A stretch of 64,000 nucleotides of DNA from Enterobacter huaxiensis (GCF_003594935.2 NZ_CP043342.1:4712001-4776000), one strand, 5' to 3'. Shown: positions 38,798 through 48,377, numbered from the stretch's first letter. Notes: generated from the sequence alone by a model not told the origin. Made by a program: numbers and translations.

Positions 38798-40993
38798 ATG
38801 CCCGTCGCTCACGTTGCCCTGCCCGTTCCGCTTCCCCGCACCTTTGACTACCTGCTGCCCGACAGCATGAGCGCCAAAGCGGGCTGTCGCGTGACCGTGC
38901 CGTTTGGCAAACAGCAGCGCGTGGGGATCGTCGTCTCCGTCAGCGAGAAAAGCGAACTGCCGCTCAACGAGTTGAAATCGGTCGTTGAGGTGCTGGACGG
39001 CGAACCCGTTTACTCCACCAGTACCTGGCGACTGCTGCTGTGGGCCGCGGAGTATTATCATCACCCGATTGGCGACGTCCTGTTCCACGCCCTGCCAATC
39101 ATGCTGCGTCAGGGTAAGAGCGCAAGCCACGCGCCAATGTGGTACTGGTTTGCCACCGAGCAGGGCCAGGCCGTGGATATCAACAGCCTGAAGCGTTCGC
39201 AGAAACAGCAGCAGGCCCTGGCCGCCCTGCGTCAGGGGAAAATCTGGCGCCATCAGGTCGACGAGCTTGAGGTGAGCGAAGCCGCGCTACAGGCATTAAG
39301 AAAGAAAGGGTTGAGCGACCTCGCCAGCGAAGCGCCCGCTCTTCACGACTGGCGGGAGAATTTTTCCGTCTCGGGCGATCGCCTGCGCCTCAACACCGAG
39401 CAGGCCACCGCCGTGGGGGCGATTCACAGCGCCTCGGACCACTTTTCCGCCTGGCTCCTGGCGGGCGTCACCGGCTCCGGTAAGACCGAAGTCTACCTGA
39501 GCGTGCTGGAAAACGTGCTCGCCCAGGGCAAACAGGCGCTGGTGATGGTGCCGGAAATTGGCCTCACCCCGCAAACTATCGCCCGCTTCCGCGAACGCTT
39601 TAACGCGCCCGTTGAGGTTCTGCACTCCGGGCTGAACGACAGCGAGCGCCTCAGCGCCTGGCTGAAAGCCAAAAATGGCGAAGCGGCGATTGTGATCGGG
39701 ACCCGATCGTCGCTGTTTACGCCGTTTAAAAATCTCGGCGTCATCGTCATCGACGAAGAGCACGACAGCTCCTATAAGCAGCAGGAAGGCTGGCGCTATC
39801 ACGCCCGGGACTTAGCGGTCTATCGCGCGCACAGCGAGCAAATACCTATAATTCTCGGCTCCGCCACGCCCGCACTCGAAACGCTGCACAACGTGCGCCA
39901 GCGTAAATACCACATGCTGCGCCTGACGCGCCGCGCGGGGAATGCCCGCCCGGCGATCCAGCACGTGCTGGATCTCAAAGGCCAGCAGGTGCAGGCCGGG
40001 CTAGCACCGGCGTTGATTACCCGGATGCGCCAGCATTTGCAGGCAGGCAACCAGGTTATCCTGTTCCTTAACCGTCGCGGATTTGCTCCCGCTCTGCTGT
40101 GCCACGACTGCGGCTGGATTGCGGAGTGCCCGCGCTGCGACCACTACTACACCTTCCACCAGGCCCAGCGGCATTTGCGCTGCCACCACTGCGACAGCCA
40201 GCGCCCGGTGCCGCGCCAGTGCCCGTCGTGCGGCTCAACGCATATCGTGCCGGTCGGTCTGGGAACGGAACAGCTGGAACAGGCGCTTGGCCCCTTCTTC
40301 CCTGACGTGCCGATTTCCCGTATCGACCGGGACACCACCAGCCGTAAAGGGGCGCTTGAGCAGCAGCTTGCTGAAGTCCATCGCGGTGGCGCCCGCATCC
40401 TGATTGGCACCCAGATGCTGGCCAAAGGCCACCACTTCCCGGACGTGACCCTTGTCGCCCTGCTGGACGTCGACGGCGCGCTGTTCTCTGCCGATTTCCG
40501 CTCCGCCGAGCGCTTCGCCCAGCTTTATACGCAGGTGGCCGGTCGCGCCGGCCGCGCGGGCAAGCAGGGCGAAGTGGTGCTGCAAACGCACCACCCCGAG
40601 CATCCGCTGCTGCAGACCTTACTGCATAAAGGCTATGACGAGTTTGCGGAGCAGGCCCTTGCCGAACGCCAGACGATGCAGCTGCCGCCGTGGACCAGCC
40701 ACGTCATCATCCGCGCGGAAGATCATAACAACCAGCAGGCGCCGCTTTTCCTGCAGCAGCTACGAAACCTCCTGCAGGCCAGTCCGCTTGTTGATAGCCA
40801 GCTTTGGATTTTAGGCCCGGTTCCAGCTCTTGCCCCAAAACGCGGCGGGCGCTTCCGCTGGCAAATTCTGCTCCAGCACCCCTCGCGCATCCGCTTACAG
40901 CATATCGTTAGCGGCACGCTGGCGCTCATCAATACCCTGCCGGAAGCGCGCAAAGTGAAGTGGGTTCTCGACGTCGATCCGATTGAAGGCTGA
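38798..40993 (+). CDS. priA: Primosomal replication-restart helicase PriA
   Basis: A 3'-5' helicase that loads the replisome at repaired or stalled forks. In 731 residues the N-terminal fork-binding domain (1-105) precedes a Walker A motif GVTGSGKT (223-230), then VIVIDEEHDSS. The zinc module is cysteine-rich (CHDCGWIAECPRCDHYY, CHHCDSQRPVPRQCPSCG). The later helicase motif VAGRAGRAGKQG follows. ATG 38798 (MPVAHVALP) is chosen over upstream in-frame starts, matching the family. Confidence 0.98.
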   Translation: MPVAHVALPVPLPRTFDYLLPDSMSAKAGCRVTVPFGKQQRVGIVVSVSEKSELPLNELKSVVEVLDGEPVYSTSTWRLLLWAAEYYHHPIGDVLFHALPIMLRQGKSASHAPMWYWFATEQGQAVDINSLKRSQKQQQALAALRQGKIWRHQVDELEVSEAALQALRKKGLSDLASEAPALHDWRENFSVSGDRLRLNTEQATAVGAIHSASDHFSAWLLAGVTGSGKTEVYLSVLENVLAQGKQALVMVPEIGLTPQTIARFRERFNAPVEVLHSGLNDSERLSAWLKAKNGEAAIVIGTRSSLFTPFKNLGVIVIDEEHDSSYKQQEGWRYHARDLAVYRAHSEQIPIILGSATPALETLHNVRQRKYHMLRLTRRAGNARPAIQHVLDLKGQQVQAGLAPALITRMRQHLQAGNQVILFLNRRGFAPALLCHDCGWIAECPRCDHYYTFHQAQRHLRCHHCDSQRPVPRQCPSCGSTHIVPVGLGTEQLEQALGPFFPDVPISRIDRDTTSRKGALEQQLAEVHRGGARILIGTQMLAKGHHFPDVTLVALLDVDGALFSADFRSAERFAQLYTQVAGRAGRAGKQGEVVLQTHHPEHPLLQTLLHKGYDEFAEQALAERQTMQLPPWTSHVIIRAEDHNNQQAPLFLQQLRNLLQASPLVDSQLWILGPVPALAPKRGGRFRWQILLQHPSRIRLQHIVSGTLALINTLPEARKVKWVLDVDPIEG

Positions 40994-41111
40994 AGACGGA
41001 TCGAAAAATTTAACGCACCTCACACTTTTTATGAAAATTCTGTAACCGCTCTCATAAACTATCTGTAAAAATGGTGTGTCAGCAGTTCGGTGTTCAGGCG
41101 AGGAGAAGACG

Positions 41112-42137
41112 TTGAAGTCCAGGAAAGAGGTTGCTACGGCGACCATGAAAGACGTTGCCGAGAAAGCTCAAGTCTCAACGGCAACCGTGTCCCGCGCATT
41201 AATGAACCCGGATAAAGTCTCCCAGGCGACCCGTAACAAGGTTGAACAGGCGGCGCTGGAAGTGGGCTATTACCCGCAGGCAATGGGGCGCAACGTGAAG
41301 CGCAATGAATCACGTACCATTCTTGTGATTGTGCCGGACATTTGCGATCCCTTCTTCAGCGAGATTATCCGCGGTATTGAAGTCACCGCAGCGGAACAGG
41401 GTTACCTGGTGCTGATTGGCGACTGTGCCCACCAGAATCAGCAGGAAAAAACCTTCATCGACCTCATTATTACCAAGCAGATTGACGGTATGTTACTGCT
41501 TGGCTCCCGTCTGCCGTTTGATGCCAGCATCGAAGAACAGCGTAATTTGCCGCCAATGGTGATGGCTAACGAATTCGCGCCAGAGCTGGAGCTGCCGACG
41601 GTGCATATCGATAACCTGACGGCGGCCTTTAATGCCGTGAATTATCTCCAGGAGCTGGGGCATAAACGCATTGGCTGTATCGCCGGGCCGGAAGAGATGC
41701 CGCTCTGCCACTACCGCCTGCAGGGCTACGTTCAGGCGCTTCGCCGCACCGGCGCCATCGTCGACCCACACTATATTGCGCGCGGTGATTTTACCTTTGA
41801 AGCCGGCGGACAAGCGCTGGAAAAACTGCTGGCGCTGCCGGAGCCGCCGACCGCCGTGTTCTGCCACAGCGACGTGATGGCGCTGGGTGCCCTCTCCCAC
41901 GCCAAGCGCCGTGGTCTGCGCGTGCCTAAGGATCTGTCGATTATCGGCTTCGATAATATTTCGCTGTCTGAATTTTGCGATCCGCCGCTCTCGACCGTGG
42001 CTCAGCCGCGCTATCAAATTGGCCGTGAAGCGATGCTTCTGCTGCTGGATCAATTGCACGGGCAGACGGTGAACAGCGGCTCGCGTTTGCTGGACTGCGA
42101 GCTGATTGTGCGCGGCTCTACCCAGGCATTGACTTAA
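41112..42137 (+). CDS. cytR: LacI-family repressor of nucleoside genes CytR
   Basis: Represses nucleoside uptake and breakdown genes with CRP; cytidine relieves it. The 341-residue protein has helix-turn-helix TMKDVAEKAQVSTATVSRAL at about 11-30, a hinge near 60, and a periplasmic-binding-like core. I place the start at TTG 41112, 6 nt after AGGAG, which gives the family length. The longer frame from 41076 is unlikely. It is followed by ftsN. Confidence 0.95.
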   Translation: MKSRKEVATATMKDVAEKAQVSTATVSRALMNPDKVSQATRNKVEQAALEVGYYPQAMGRNVKRNESRTILVIVPDICDPFFSEIIRGIEVTAAEQGYLVLIGDCAHQNQQEKTFIDLIITKQIDGMLLLGSRLPFDASIEEQRNLPPMVMANEFAPELELPTVHIDNLTAAFNAVNYLQELGHKRIGCIAGPEEMPLCHYRLQGYVQALRRTGAIVDPHYIARGDFTFEAGGQALEKLLALPEPPTAVFCHSDVMALGALSHAKRRGLRVPKDLSIIGFDNISLSEFCDPPLSTVAQPRYQIGREAMLLLLDQLHGQTVNSGSRLLDCELIVRGSTQALT

Positions 42138-42230
42138 AGTAAACGCCTTTCGGACACCCTTATCTGGTCAAAGCCCCGCCGCTTAAGTAACATGGCGGGC
42201 TGACGAACGAATAAATACAGCGAAACGATA

Positions 42231-43247
42231 GTGGCACAACGAGATTATGTACGTCGCGGCCAGCCGGCACCTTCGCGACGCAAAAAGAGCAGTTCAAAAA
42301 GCAAGCAGCGGAACCTGCCTGCCGTCTCGCCAGCAATGGTCGCTATTGCTGCGGCTGTACTGGTGGCCTTCATTGGCGGCCTGTACTTCATCACGCACCA
42401 TAAAAAAGAAGAGTCTGAAGCGCTTCAGGGCAACAAAGTGGCCGGTAATGGCCTGCCGCCGAAGCCTGAGGAGCGCTGGCGCTATATCAAAGAGCTGGAA
42501 AGCCGCCAGCCTGGCGTTCGTGCGCCTACCGAGCCGTCTGCCGGTGGCGAAGTGAAAAATGCCGATCAGTTGACGAATGAACAGCGTCAGCTGTTGGCAC
42601 AGATGCAGGCCGACATGCGCCAGCAGCCAACGCAGCTGAACGAAGTGCCGTGGAACGAACAAACGCCGGCACAGCGTCAGCAAACATTGCAGCTGCAACG
42701 CCAGCGTCAGGCACAAATTCAGCAACAGCAACAGCAGCAGCAGCAGCAGTGGACGCAAACCCAGCCGGTGCAGCAGCCAAAAGCGCAGCCGCGCGTGACG
42801 GAACAACCGTACCAGCAGCCACAGCAGCAGACGCGTACCGTGCAGACGCAGCCTGTACAACAGCAGCCGAAAGCCCAGCCGCAAAAGCAAACAGCTCAGC
42901 CGTATCAGGATCTGATGCAGACGCCAGCGCATACCACCGCGCAGCAGCCAAAAACGCAGCAGGCTGCGCCGGTCACCAAAGAGACCGAAGCGCCGAAGCA
43001 AACTGCCGAGAAAAAAGACGATCGCCGCTGGATGGTACAGTGCGGCTCGTTTAAAGGCGCGGAGCAGGCCGAAACGGTACGTGCTCAGCTGGCATTTGAA
43101 GGGTTTGATTCACGCATTACCACCAATAACGGCTGGAATCGCGTGGTGATTGGCCCGGTTAAAGGCAAAGAAAACGCAGACGGCACCATTTCCCGTTTGA
43201 AAGTTGCCGGTCACACAAACTGCATTCGACTCGCCTCTGGGGGTTGA
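42231..43247 (+). CDS. ftsN: Cell-division protein FtsN
   Basis: The late divisome trigger that activates septal peptidoglycan synthesis. The 338-residue bitopic membrane protein has a short basic cytoplasmic tail, a membrane segment (about 31-55) and a periplasmic region with the essential helix area (PPKPEERWRYIKELESR). A glutamine-rich linker follows, then a C-terminal SPOR domain (about 260-338, WMVQCGSF) that binds denuded glycan. The GTG start matches E. coli usage. It is about 19 residues longer than E. coli FtsN, mainly in a linker with a ten-glutamine run. Confidence 0.96.
   Translation: MAQRDYVRRGQPAPSRRKKSSSKSKQRNLPAVSPAMVAIAAAVLVAFIGGLYFITHHKKEESEALQGNKVAGNGLPPKPEERWRYIKELESRQPGVRAPTEPSAGGEVKNADQLTNEQRQLLAQMQADMRQQPTQLNEVPWNEQTPAQRQQTLQLQRQRQAQIQQQQQQQQQQWTQTQPVQQPKAQPRVTEQPYQQPQQQTRTVQTQPVQQQPKAQPQKQTAQPYQDLMQTPAHTTAQQPKTQQAAPVTKETEAPKQTAEKKDDRRWMVQCGSFKGAEQAETVRAQLAFEGFDSRITTNNGWNRVVIGPVKGKENADGTISRLKVAGHTNCIRLASGG
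42719..42752 (+). repeat. CAG/CAA glutamine microsatellite within ftsN
   Basis: A run of CAG and CAA codons encodes ten consecutive Gln in the FtsN linker, just before WTQTQ. Six CAG codons are consecutive at its end. The 3-bp period means length change keeps frame. Confidence 0.85.
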
Positions 43248-43282
43248 AACCCCCAAATTCCCCCCCATCTATCATTTAATTC

Positions 43283-43306
43283 AGCCCTGAGCACTGGCTC
43301 AGGGCT
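43283..43306 (+). terminator. Hairpin between ftsN and hslV
   Basis: A perfect ten-base stem AGCCCTGAGC/GCTCAGGGCT with loop ACTG is followed by a short T-rich stretch, about 35 bp past ftsN. It is likely the ftsN terminator, though the T run is weak. Confidence 0.75.
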
Positions 43307-43341
43307 TCTGTTTCCCGAATCTGTAACCAGGGGGTCTGCTC

Positions 43342-43872
43342 GTGACAACAATAGTAAGTGTACGCCGTAACGGCCATGTGGTAATCGCCGGGGATGGCCA
43401 GGCCACGCTGGGTAATACCGTCATGAAAGGCAACGTGAAGAAAGTGCGTCGTCTCTACAACGACAAAGTGATCGCCGGTTTTGCAGGCGGCACGGCGGAT
43501 GCCTTCACGCTGTTTGAACTGTTTGAACGCAAACTGGAAATGCACCAGGGTCATCTGGTGAAAGCCGCCGTTGAGCTGGCAAAAGACTGGCGTACCGACC
43601 GCATGCTGCGCAAGCTTGAAGCACTGCTGGCCGTGGCCGATGAAACCGCCTCGCTGATCATCACCGGTAACGGTGACGTCATTCAGCCAGAAAACGACCT
43701 GATTGCCATCGGCTCTGGCGGCCCGTACGCCCAGGCTGCAGCCCGCGCCCTGTTGGAAAACACCGACATGAACGCGCGCGACATCGCGGTGAAAGCGTTG
43801 GATATTGCAGGTGATATCTGCATTTATACCAACCACAATCACACCATCGAAGAATTACCGTCTAAAGCGTAA
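43342..43872 (+). CDS. hslV: ATP-dependent protease HslV (ClpQ) peptidase subunit
   Basis: A proteasome-like threonine peptidase that forms a double hexamer capped by HslU. The 176-residue precursor begins at GTG; removal of Met exposes the catalytic Thr (TTIVSVRRNG). GDGQATLGNTVMKG and GSGGPYAQAAARAL are family motifs. It is followed by hslU after 9 bp. Heat-shock (sigma-32) control is expected from the family; the promoter was not mapped. Confidence 0.98.
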   Translation: MTTIVSVRRNGHVVIAGDGQATLGNTVMKGNVKKVRRLYNDKVIAGFAGGTADAFTLFELFERKLEMHQGHLVKAAVELAKDWRTDRMLRKLEALLAVADETASLIITGNGDVIQPENDLIAIGSGGPYAQAAARALLENTDMNARDIAVKALDIAGDICIYTNHNHTIEELPSKA

Positions 43873-43881
43873 GGATCTCCC

Positions 43882-45216
43882 ATGTCTGAAATGACCCCAC
43901 GCGAAATTGTCAGCGAACTGAACAAACACATCATCGGCCAGGATAACGCCAAGCGTTCCGTGGCGATTGCCCTGCGTAACCGCTGGCGTCGTATGCAGCT
44001 TGATGAAGAGCTGCGTCACGAAGTGACTCCGAAAAACATTCTGATGATCGGCCCGACCGGCGTCGGTAAAACTGAAATCGCCCGTCGCCTGGCGAAGCTG
44101 GCCAATGCGCCGTTCATCAAAGTTGAAGCCACCAAGTTCACCGAAGTGGGCTACGTAGGGAAAGAAGTGGATTCTATCATCCGCGATCTGACCGATTCGG
44201 CGATCAAGATGGTGCGCGTTCAGGCCATCGAGAAAAACCGCTACCGCGCCGAAGAGATGGCCGAAGAGCGTATTCTCGACGTACTGATCCCACCGGCGAA
44301 AAACAACTGGGGCCAGTCTGAACAGCAGGCCGAGCCTTCCGCCGCGCGCCAGGCATTCCGCAAGAAACTGCGTGAAGGCGAGCTGGACGACAAAGAGATT
44401 GAGATCGATCTTGCTGCCGCGCCAATGGGCGTTGAAATCATGTCACCTCCCGGCATGGAAGAGATGACCAGCCAGCTGCAGTCCATGTTCCAGAACCTGG
44501 GCGGCCAGAAGCAGAAAGCGCGTAAGCTGAAAATCAAAGACGCGATGAAGCTGCTGATCGAAGAAGAAGCAGCGAAGCTGGTGAACCCGGAAGAGCTGAA
44601 ACAAGATGCTATCGACGCGGTTGAACAGCACGGCATCGTCTTCATCGACGAAATCGACAAAATCTGTAAGCGCGGCGGCAACAGCTCCGGCCCGGATGTG
44701 TCCCGCGAAGGCGTTCAGCGCGACCTGCTGCCGCTGGTCGAGGGCTGCACCGTCTCTACCAAGCACGGTATGGTGAAAACGGACCACATCCTGTTCATCG
44801 CTTCTGGTGCATTCCAGGTTGCCAGCCCGTCTGACCTGATCCCGGAACTGCAGGGTCGTCTGCCAATCCGCGTTGAGCTGCAGGCCCTGACCACCGAAGA
44901 TTTCGAACGTATCCTGACCGAGCCAAACGCCTCTGCCACCGTGCAGTACAAAGCGCTGATGGCGACCGAAGGTGTGAACCTCGAATTCACCGAAGACGGT
45001 ATCAAGCGTATCGCCCAGGCCGCATGGCAGGTAAACGAAACCACCGAGAACATCGGCGCGCGTCGTCTGCACACCGTGCTGGAACGCCTGGTAGAAGACA
45101 TCTCTTATGATGCGAGCGACCTTAACGGTCAAAGCATTACCATTGACGCAGATTATGTAGGTAAACACCTGGATGCGTTAGTGGCAGATGAAGATCTGAG
45201 CCGTTTTATCCTATAA
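43882..45216 (+). CDS. hslU: ATP-dependent unfoldase HslU (ClpY)
   Basis: A AAA+ ring that unfolds substrates into HslV. The 444 residues have Walker A GPTGVGKT (57-64), a pore-loop motif GYVGKEVDS (about 91-99), a variable I domain (about 110-245) and Walker B IVFIDEIDK near 252. The C-terminus SRFIL contacts HslV on activation. It ends at a strong terminator. Confidence 0.98.
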   Translation: MSEMTPREIVSELNKHIIGQDNAKRSVAIALRNRWRRMQLDEELRHEVTPKNILMIGPTGVGKTEIARRLAKLANAPFIKVEATKFTEVGYVGKEVDSIIRDLTDSAIKMVRVQAIEKNRYRAEEMAEERILDVLIPPAKNNWGQSEQQAEPSAARQAFRKKLREGELDDKEIEIDLAAAPMGVEIMSPPGMEEMTSQLQSMFQNLGGQKQKARKLKIKDAMKLLIEEEAAKLVNPEELKQDAIDAVEQHGIVFIDEIDKICKRGGNSSGPDVSREGVQRDLLPLVEGCTVSTKHGMVKTDHILFIASGAFQVASPSDLIPELQGRLPIRVELQALTTEDFERILTEPNASATVQYKALMATEGVNLEFTEDGIKRIAQAAWQVNETTENIGARRLHTVLERLVEDISYDASDLNGQSITIDADYVGKHLDALVADEDLSRFIL

Positions 45217-45245
45217 TCGCGGTTACTGCATTTTCATCACTGTTG

Positions 45246-45270
45246 ATGGGGGCTAATGCCCCCATTTTTA
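45246..45270 (+). terminator. Intrinsic terminator after hslU
   Basis: A perfect eight-base stem ATGGGGGC/GCCCCCAT with loop TAAT and then five T, directly before menA. Confidence 0.93.
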
Positions 45271-45284
45271 TTGGCTAAATAACT

Positions 45285-46205
45285 ATGACTGATATCAGCC
45301 GTACTCAGGCGTGGCTCGAAAGTTTGCGCCCTAAAACACTTCCTCTGGCATTCGCTGCGATTATTGTTGGCACCGCCCTCGCCTGGTGGCAGGGTTATTT
45401 CGATCCGCTGGTCGCCGGGCTGGCGCTTATCACCGCGGGCCTGCTGCAAATTCTCTCCAACCTCGCGAACGACTATGGCGATGCAGTCAAAGGCAGCGAC
45501 AAGCCCGACCGCATCGGGCCGCTGCGTGGAATGCAAAAAGGGGTGATTACCCAGGCGCAGATGAAGCGCGCGCTGATCATTACCGTGGTGCTGATCTGCC
45601 TGTCCGGCCTGGCGCTGGTCTCTGTTGCCTCTAAAACGCCGAGTGATTTTATTGGCTTTATGGTGCTGGGCCTGCTCGCCATTGTTGCGGCCATCACCTA
45701 CACCGTCGGCACGCGCCCGTATGGTTATATCGGCCTTGGTGATATTTCCGTGCTGGTGTTCTTCGGCTGGCTGAGCGTGATGGGGAGCTGGTATTTACAG
45801 GCCCATACGGTCATCCCTGCCCTGTTCCTGCCCGCCACCGCCTGCGGCCTGCTGGCGACTGCCGTCCTGAACATCAACAACCTGCGCGATATCGACAGCG
45901 ACCGCGAAAACGGCAAGAACACGCTGGCCGTACGCCTCGGGCCCGTCAACGCGCGTCGTTACCACGCCTGCCTGCTGGTGGGCGCGCTGGTCTGCCTGGC
46001 GCTGTTTAACCTGATCTCGCTGCACAGCCTGTGGGGCTGGCTGTTTGTTCTCGCCGCTCCGCTGCTGGTAAAACAGGCGCGCTTTGTGATGCGTGAACTG
46101 AGCCCGGCCGCGATGCCGCCGATGCTGGAACGAACCGTAAAAGGCGCCCTGCTGACTAACCTGTTGTTCGTCATCGGAATTGTCCTGAGCCAGACGCTGA
46201 GTTAA
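45285..46205 (+). CDS. menA: 1,4-dihydroxy-2-naphthoate polyprenyltransferase
   Basis: Attaches the octaprenyl chain to dihydroxynaphthoate, making demethylmenaquinone for anaerobic respiration. It is a 306-residue UbiA-family inner-membrane protein with about eight to nine helices and two aspartate-rich motifs binding the diphosphate: NDYGDAVKGSDKPDR and NNLRDIDSDRENGKNT. rraA follows about 90 bp downstream. Confidence 0.97.
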   Translation: MTDISRTQAWLESLRPKTLPLAFAAIIVGTALAWWQGYFDPLVAGLALITAGLLQILSNLANDYGDAVKGSDKPDRIGPLRGMQKGVITQAQMKRALIITVVLICLSGLALVSVASKTPSDFIGFMVLGLLAIVAAITYTVGTRPYGYIGLGDISVLVFFGWLSVMGSWYLQAHTVIPALFLPATACGLLATAVLNINNLRDIDSDRENGKNTLAVRLGPVNARRYHACLLVGALVCLALFNLISLHSLWGWLFVLAAPLLVKQARFVMRELSPAAMPPMLERTVKGALLTNLLFVIGIVLSQTLS

Positions 46206-46297
46206 CTGACAAATATCAATTAACAATTGATGATTTTGCCAACAACGCATTTCGCACGATATACTGAACACATTCGCAGCAATAGAGCGTTAAACCT

Positions 46298-46783
46298 ATG
46301 AAATACGATACCTCCGAGCTTTGTGACATCTACCAGGAAGATGTCAACGTCGTTGAACCGCTGTTCTCCAACTTTGGTGGACGGTCGTCGTTTGGCGGAC
46401 AAATCATCACGGTGAAATGTTTCGAGGATAACGGGTTGCTGTACGATCTGCTCGAACAGAACGGCCGTGGCCGCGTTCTGGTGATCGACGGCGGCGGTTC
46501 CGTGCGCCGTGCATTGATTGATGCTGAACTGGCCGGAATTGCCGTTCAGAATGAGTGGGAAGGCATCGTGGTTTACGGTTCCGTGCGCCAGGTGGACGAT
46601 CTTGAAGACCTGGATATCGGGATTCAGGCTATTGCCGCCATTCCGGTAGGGGCAGCAGGTGAAGGCATAGGTGAAAGCGACGTGCGCGTGAATTTCGGCG
46701 GCGTGACCTTCTTCTCCGGCGACCATCTTTACGCCGACAATACCGGTATTATCCTTTCCGAGGATGCGCTGGATATCGAGTAG
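46298..46783 (+). CDS. rraA: Regulator of ribonuclease E activity A
   Basis: Binds RNase E and the degradosome and inhibits RNA cleavage. The 161 residues show the RraA trimer fold, with RVLVIDGGGSVRRALI in the middle and the GIVVYGSVRQVDDL segment. It lacks the catalytic residues of the related aldolases, as expected for the enterobacterial protein. It ends at a bidirectional terminator shared with zapB. Confidence 0.97.
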   Translation: MKYDTSELCDIYQEDVNVVEPLFSNFGGRSSFGGQIITVKCFEDNGLLYDLLEQNGRGRVLVIDGGGSVRRALIDAELAGIAVQNEWEGIVVYGSVRQVDDLEDLDIGIQAIAAIPVGAAGEGIGESDVRVNFGGVTFFSGDHLYADNTGIILSEDALDIE

Positions 46784-46804
46784 CAAACCAGTAAGCGTGA
46801 ACCA

Positions 46805-46840
46805 TAAAAAAACCGCCATCAGCAATGTGGCGGTTTTTTT
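46805..46840. terminator. Bidirectional terminator between rraA and zapB
   Basis: Stem ACCGCCA/TGGCGGT with A run before and seven T after, lying between converging genes. Confidence 0.93.
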
Positions 46841-46869
46841 GTCCCTCGGGATTCGCGGCCCGTTGGGAA

Positions 46870-47109
46870 TTAGACTTCTTCCATACGTCCCAGCAGCGCC
46901 TGCAGGCGATCCTGCCAACCGTTCTGCTGTTCGCGCAGGTGGTTGTTTTCGCGCTCCAGTTCTTCGCGGCCGTTCTGAGCGTTCTGAACTTCCTGTGCCA
47001 GGGAGTTGTTCTTCTCTTTCAGCTCTTCAATTTCCATCTGCAGCAGGGTGATGGTGTCGATCGCCTGCTGTACTTTCGATTCCAGTTTCTCAAACACTTC
47101 TAAAGACAT
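46870..47109 (-). CDS. zapB: Cell-division protein ZapB
   Basis: A 79-residue coiled-coil protein of the Z-ring layer, linking ZapA to MatP. The whole chain shows heptad-like spacing (EVFEKLESKVQQAIDTITLL...). ATG 47109 (MSLEVFEKL) follows AGGAGAGG at 7 nt. The E. coli start two codons earlier (MTM) is not available here, as ATC replaces the ATG. Confidence 0.97.
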   Translation of the reverse strand: MSLEVFEKLESKVQQAIDTITLLQMEIEELKEKNNSLAQEVQNAQNGREELERENNHLREQQNGWQDRLQALLGRMEEV

Positions 47110-47510
47110 GATGCTACCTCTCCTGAATTGCAAGGCGACGCTTTAACGTAAACGCGCACGACATATACCGTCGATTGTATGGAGCGCGGCGCTCCGTGTC
47201 CAGCGACACGCCGCGCAGATCGCGGTTTGCAACACTTTTAGGTCTGGTCCTGGTGTGTTCGCGTCATATACCCCTAAATTGTTAACTCTTTAGTTAATGA
47301 AATGATTCAGCTCACATTCCACCGTTGATGCAAAAACGCGCTTTATGGCGCGAAAACGCTCATTTTATTGACACAGACCACACATTTTGATTTCGATATT
47401 TCTCGTTTTTGCTCGTTAACGATAAATTAACACTATGTCTACAGGGCATCGTGGTTGTCACGGGCGACCGCGCTAACAATAAACATTCAATTTTCTTCAG
47501 GATTCCGATT
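47110..47510. promoter_or_regulatory. zapB/glpF divergent control region with CRP- and GlpR-like sites
   Basis: A 401-bp gap with no gene seen. A CRP-like site lies at 47301-47316 (AATGA-N6-TCACA, 8 of 10 consensus bases). A GlpR-like operator is centred on the palindrome TCGTTAACGA at 47413-47422, with a weaker TTTCGATATTTCTCG at 47391-47405. TTGACA (47368-47373) may be a -35 element. These fit glycerol induction and catabolite activation of glpFKX. Assignments are by eye. Confidence 0.6.
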
Positions 47511-48356
47511 ATGAGTCAGACATCAACCTTAAAAGGCCAGTGCATTGCCGAGTTCCTTGGTACCGGGTTGTTGATATTCTTCGGAGTGGGCTGTGTCGCA
47601 GCACTGAAAGTGGCGGGTGCCAGTTTTGGTCAGTGGGAAATCAGTATTATCTGGGGTCTGGGCGTGGCGATGGCCATCTACCTGACTGCAGGGGTTTCCG
47701 GTGCACATCTTAACCCGGCGGTGACCATCGCGCTGTGGCTGTTCGCGTGCTTCGACAAACGCAAAGTGGTTCCTTTCATCATTTCTCAGTTTGCCGGCGC
47801 GTTTTGCGCAGCGGCGCTAGTTTACGGGCTTTATTACAATCTTTTCATCGACTTCGAACAGACGCATCATATGGTGCGTGGTAGTGTCGAAAGTCTGGAT
47901 CTGGCGGGCATCTTCTCAACCTATCCGAACCCGCATATCAATTTTGTGCAGGCGTTCGCAGTTGAAATGGTGATTACCGCTATCCTGATGGGCGTCATTA
48001 TGGCGCTGGGCGATGACGGCAACGGCATTCCGCGTGGCCCGCTGGCACCGCTGCTGATTGGCCTGCTGATTGCGGTTATCGGTGCATCAATGGGTCCACT
48101 GACGGGCTTTGCGATGAACCCGGCGCGTGACCTGGGGCCAAAAACCTTCGCCTTCTTCGCTGGATGGGGCGACGTTGCCTTCACCGGTGGCAAAGATATT
48201 CCTTACTTCCTGGTTCCGCTGTTCGGGCCAATCGTAGGGGCGGCGCTGGGCGCATTCGGCTATCGCAAATTAATTGGTCGCCATTTACCGTGCGACACCT
48301 GTGTGGAAGACGAGAAAGAATCCACGTCTGCCACACAACAAAAAGCTTCGCTGTAA
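47511..48356 (+). CDS. glpF: Glycerol facilitator (aquaglyceroporin)
   Basis: An inner-membrane channel for glycerol. The 281 residues form six helices and two half-helices, with the two NPA motifs GAHLNPAVT (68-70) and FAMNPARDLG (203-205). The Asp after the second NPA is typical of glycerol-permeable members. ATG 47511 (MSQTSTLKG) is chosen; upstream in-frame ATGs lie in the control region. glpK follows after 21 bp and glpX later. Confidence 0.98.
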   Translation: MSQTSTLKGQCIAEFLGTGLLIFFGVGCVAALKVAGASFGQWEISIIWGLGVAMAIYLTAGVSGAHLNPAVTIALWLFACFDKRKVVPFIISQFAGAFCAAALVYGLYYNLFIDFEQTHHMVRGSVESLDLAGIFSTYPNPHINFVQAFAVEMVITAILMGVIMALGDDGNGIPRGPLAPLLIGLLIAVIGASMGPLTGFAMNPARDLGPKTFAFFAGWGDVAFTGGKDIPYFLVPLFGPIVGAALGAFGYRKLIGRHLPCDTCVEDEKESTSATQQKASL

Positions 48357-48377
48357 TCTGACTACGGGACACATACC

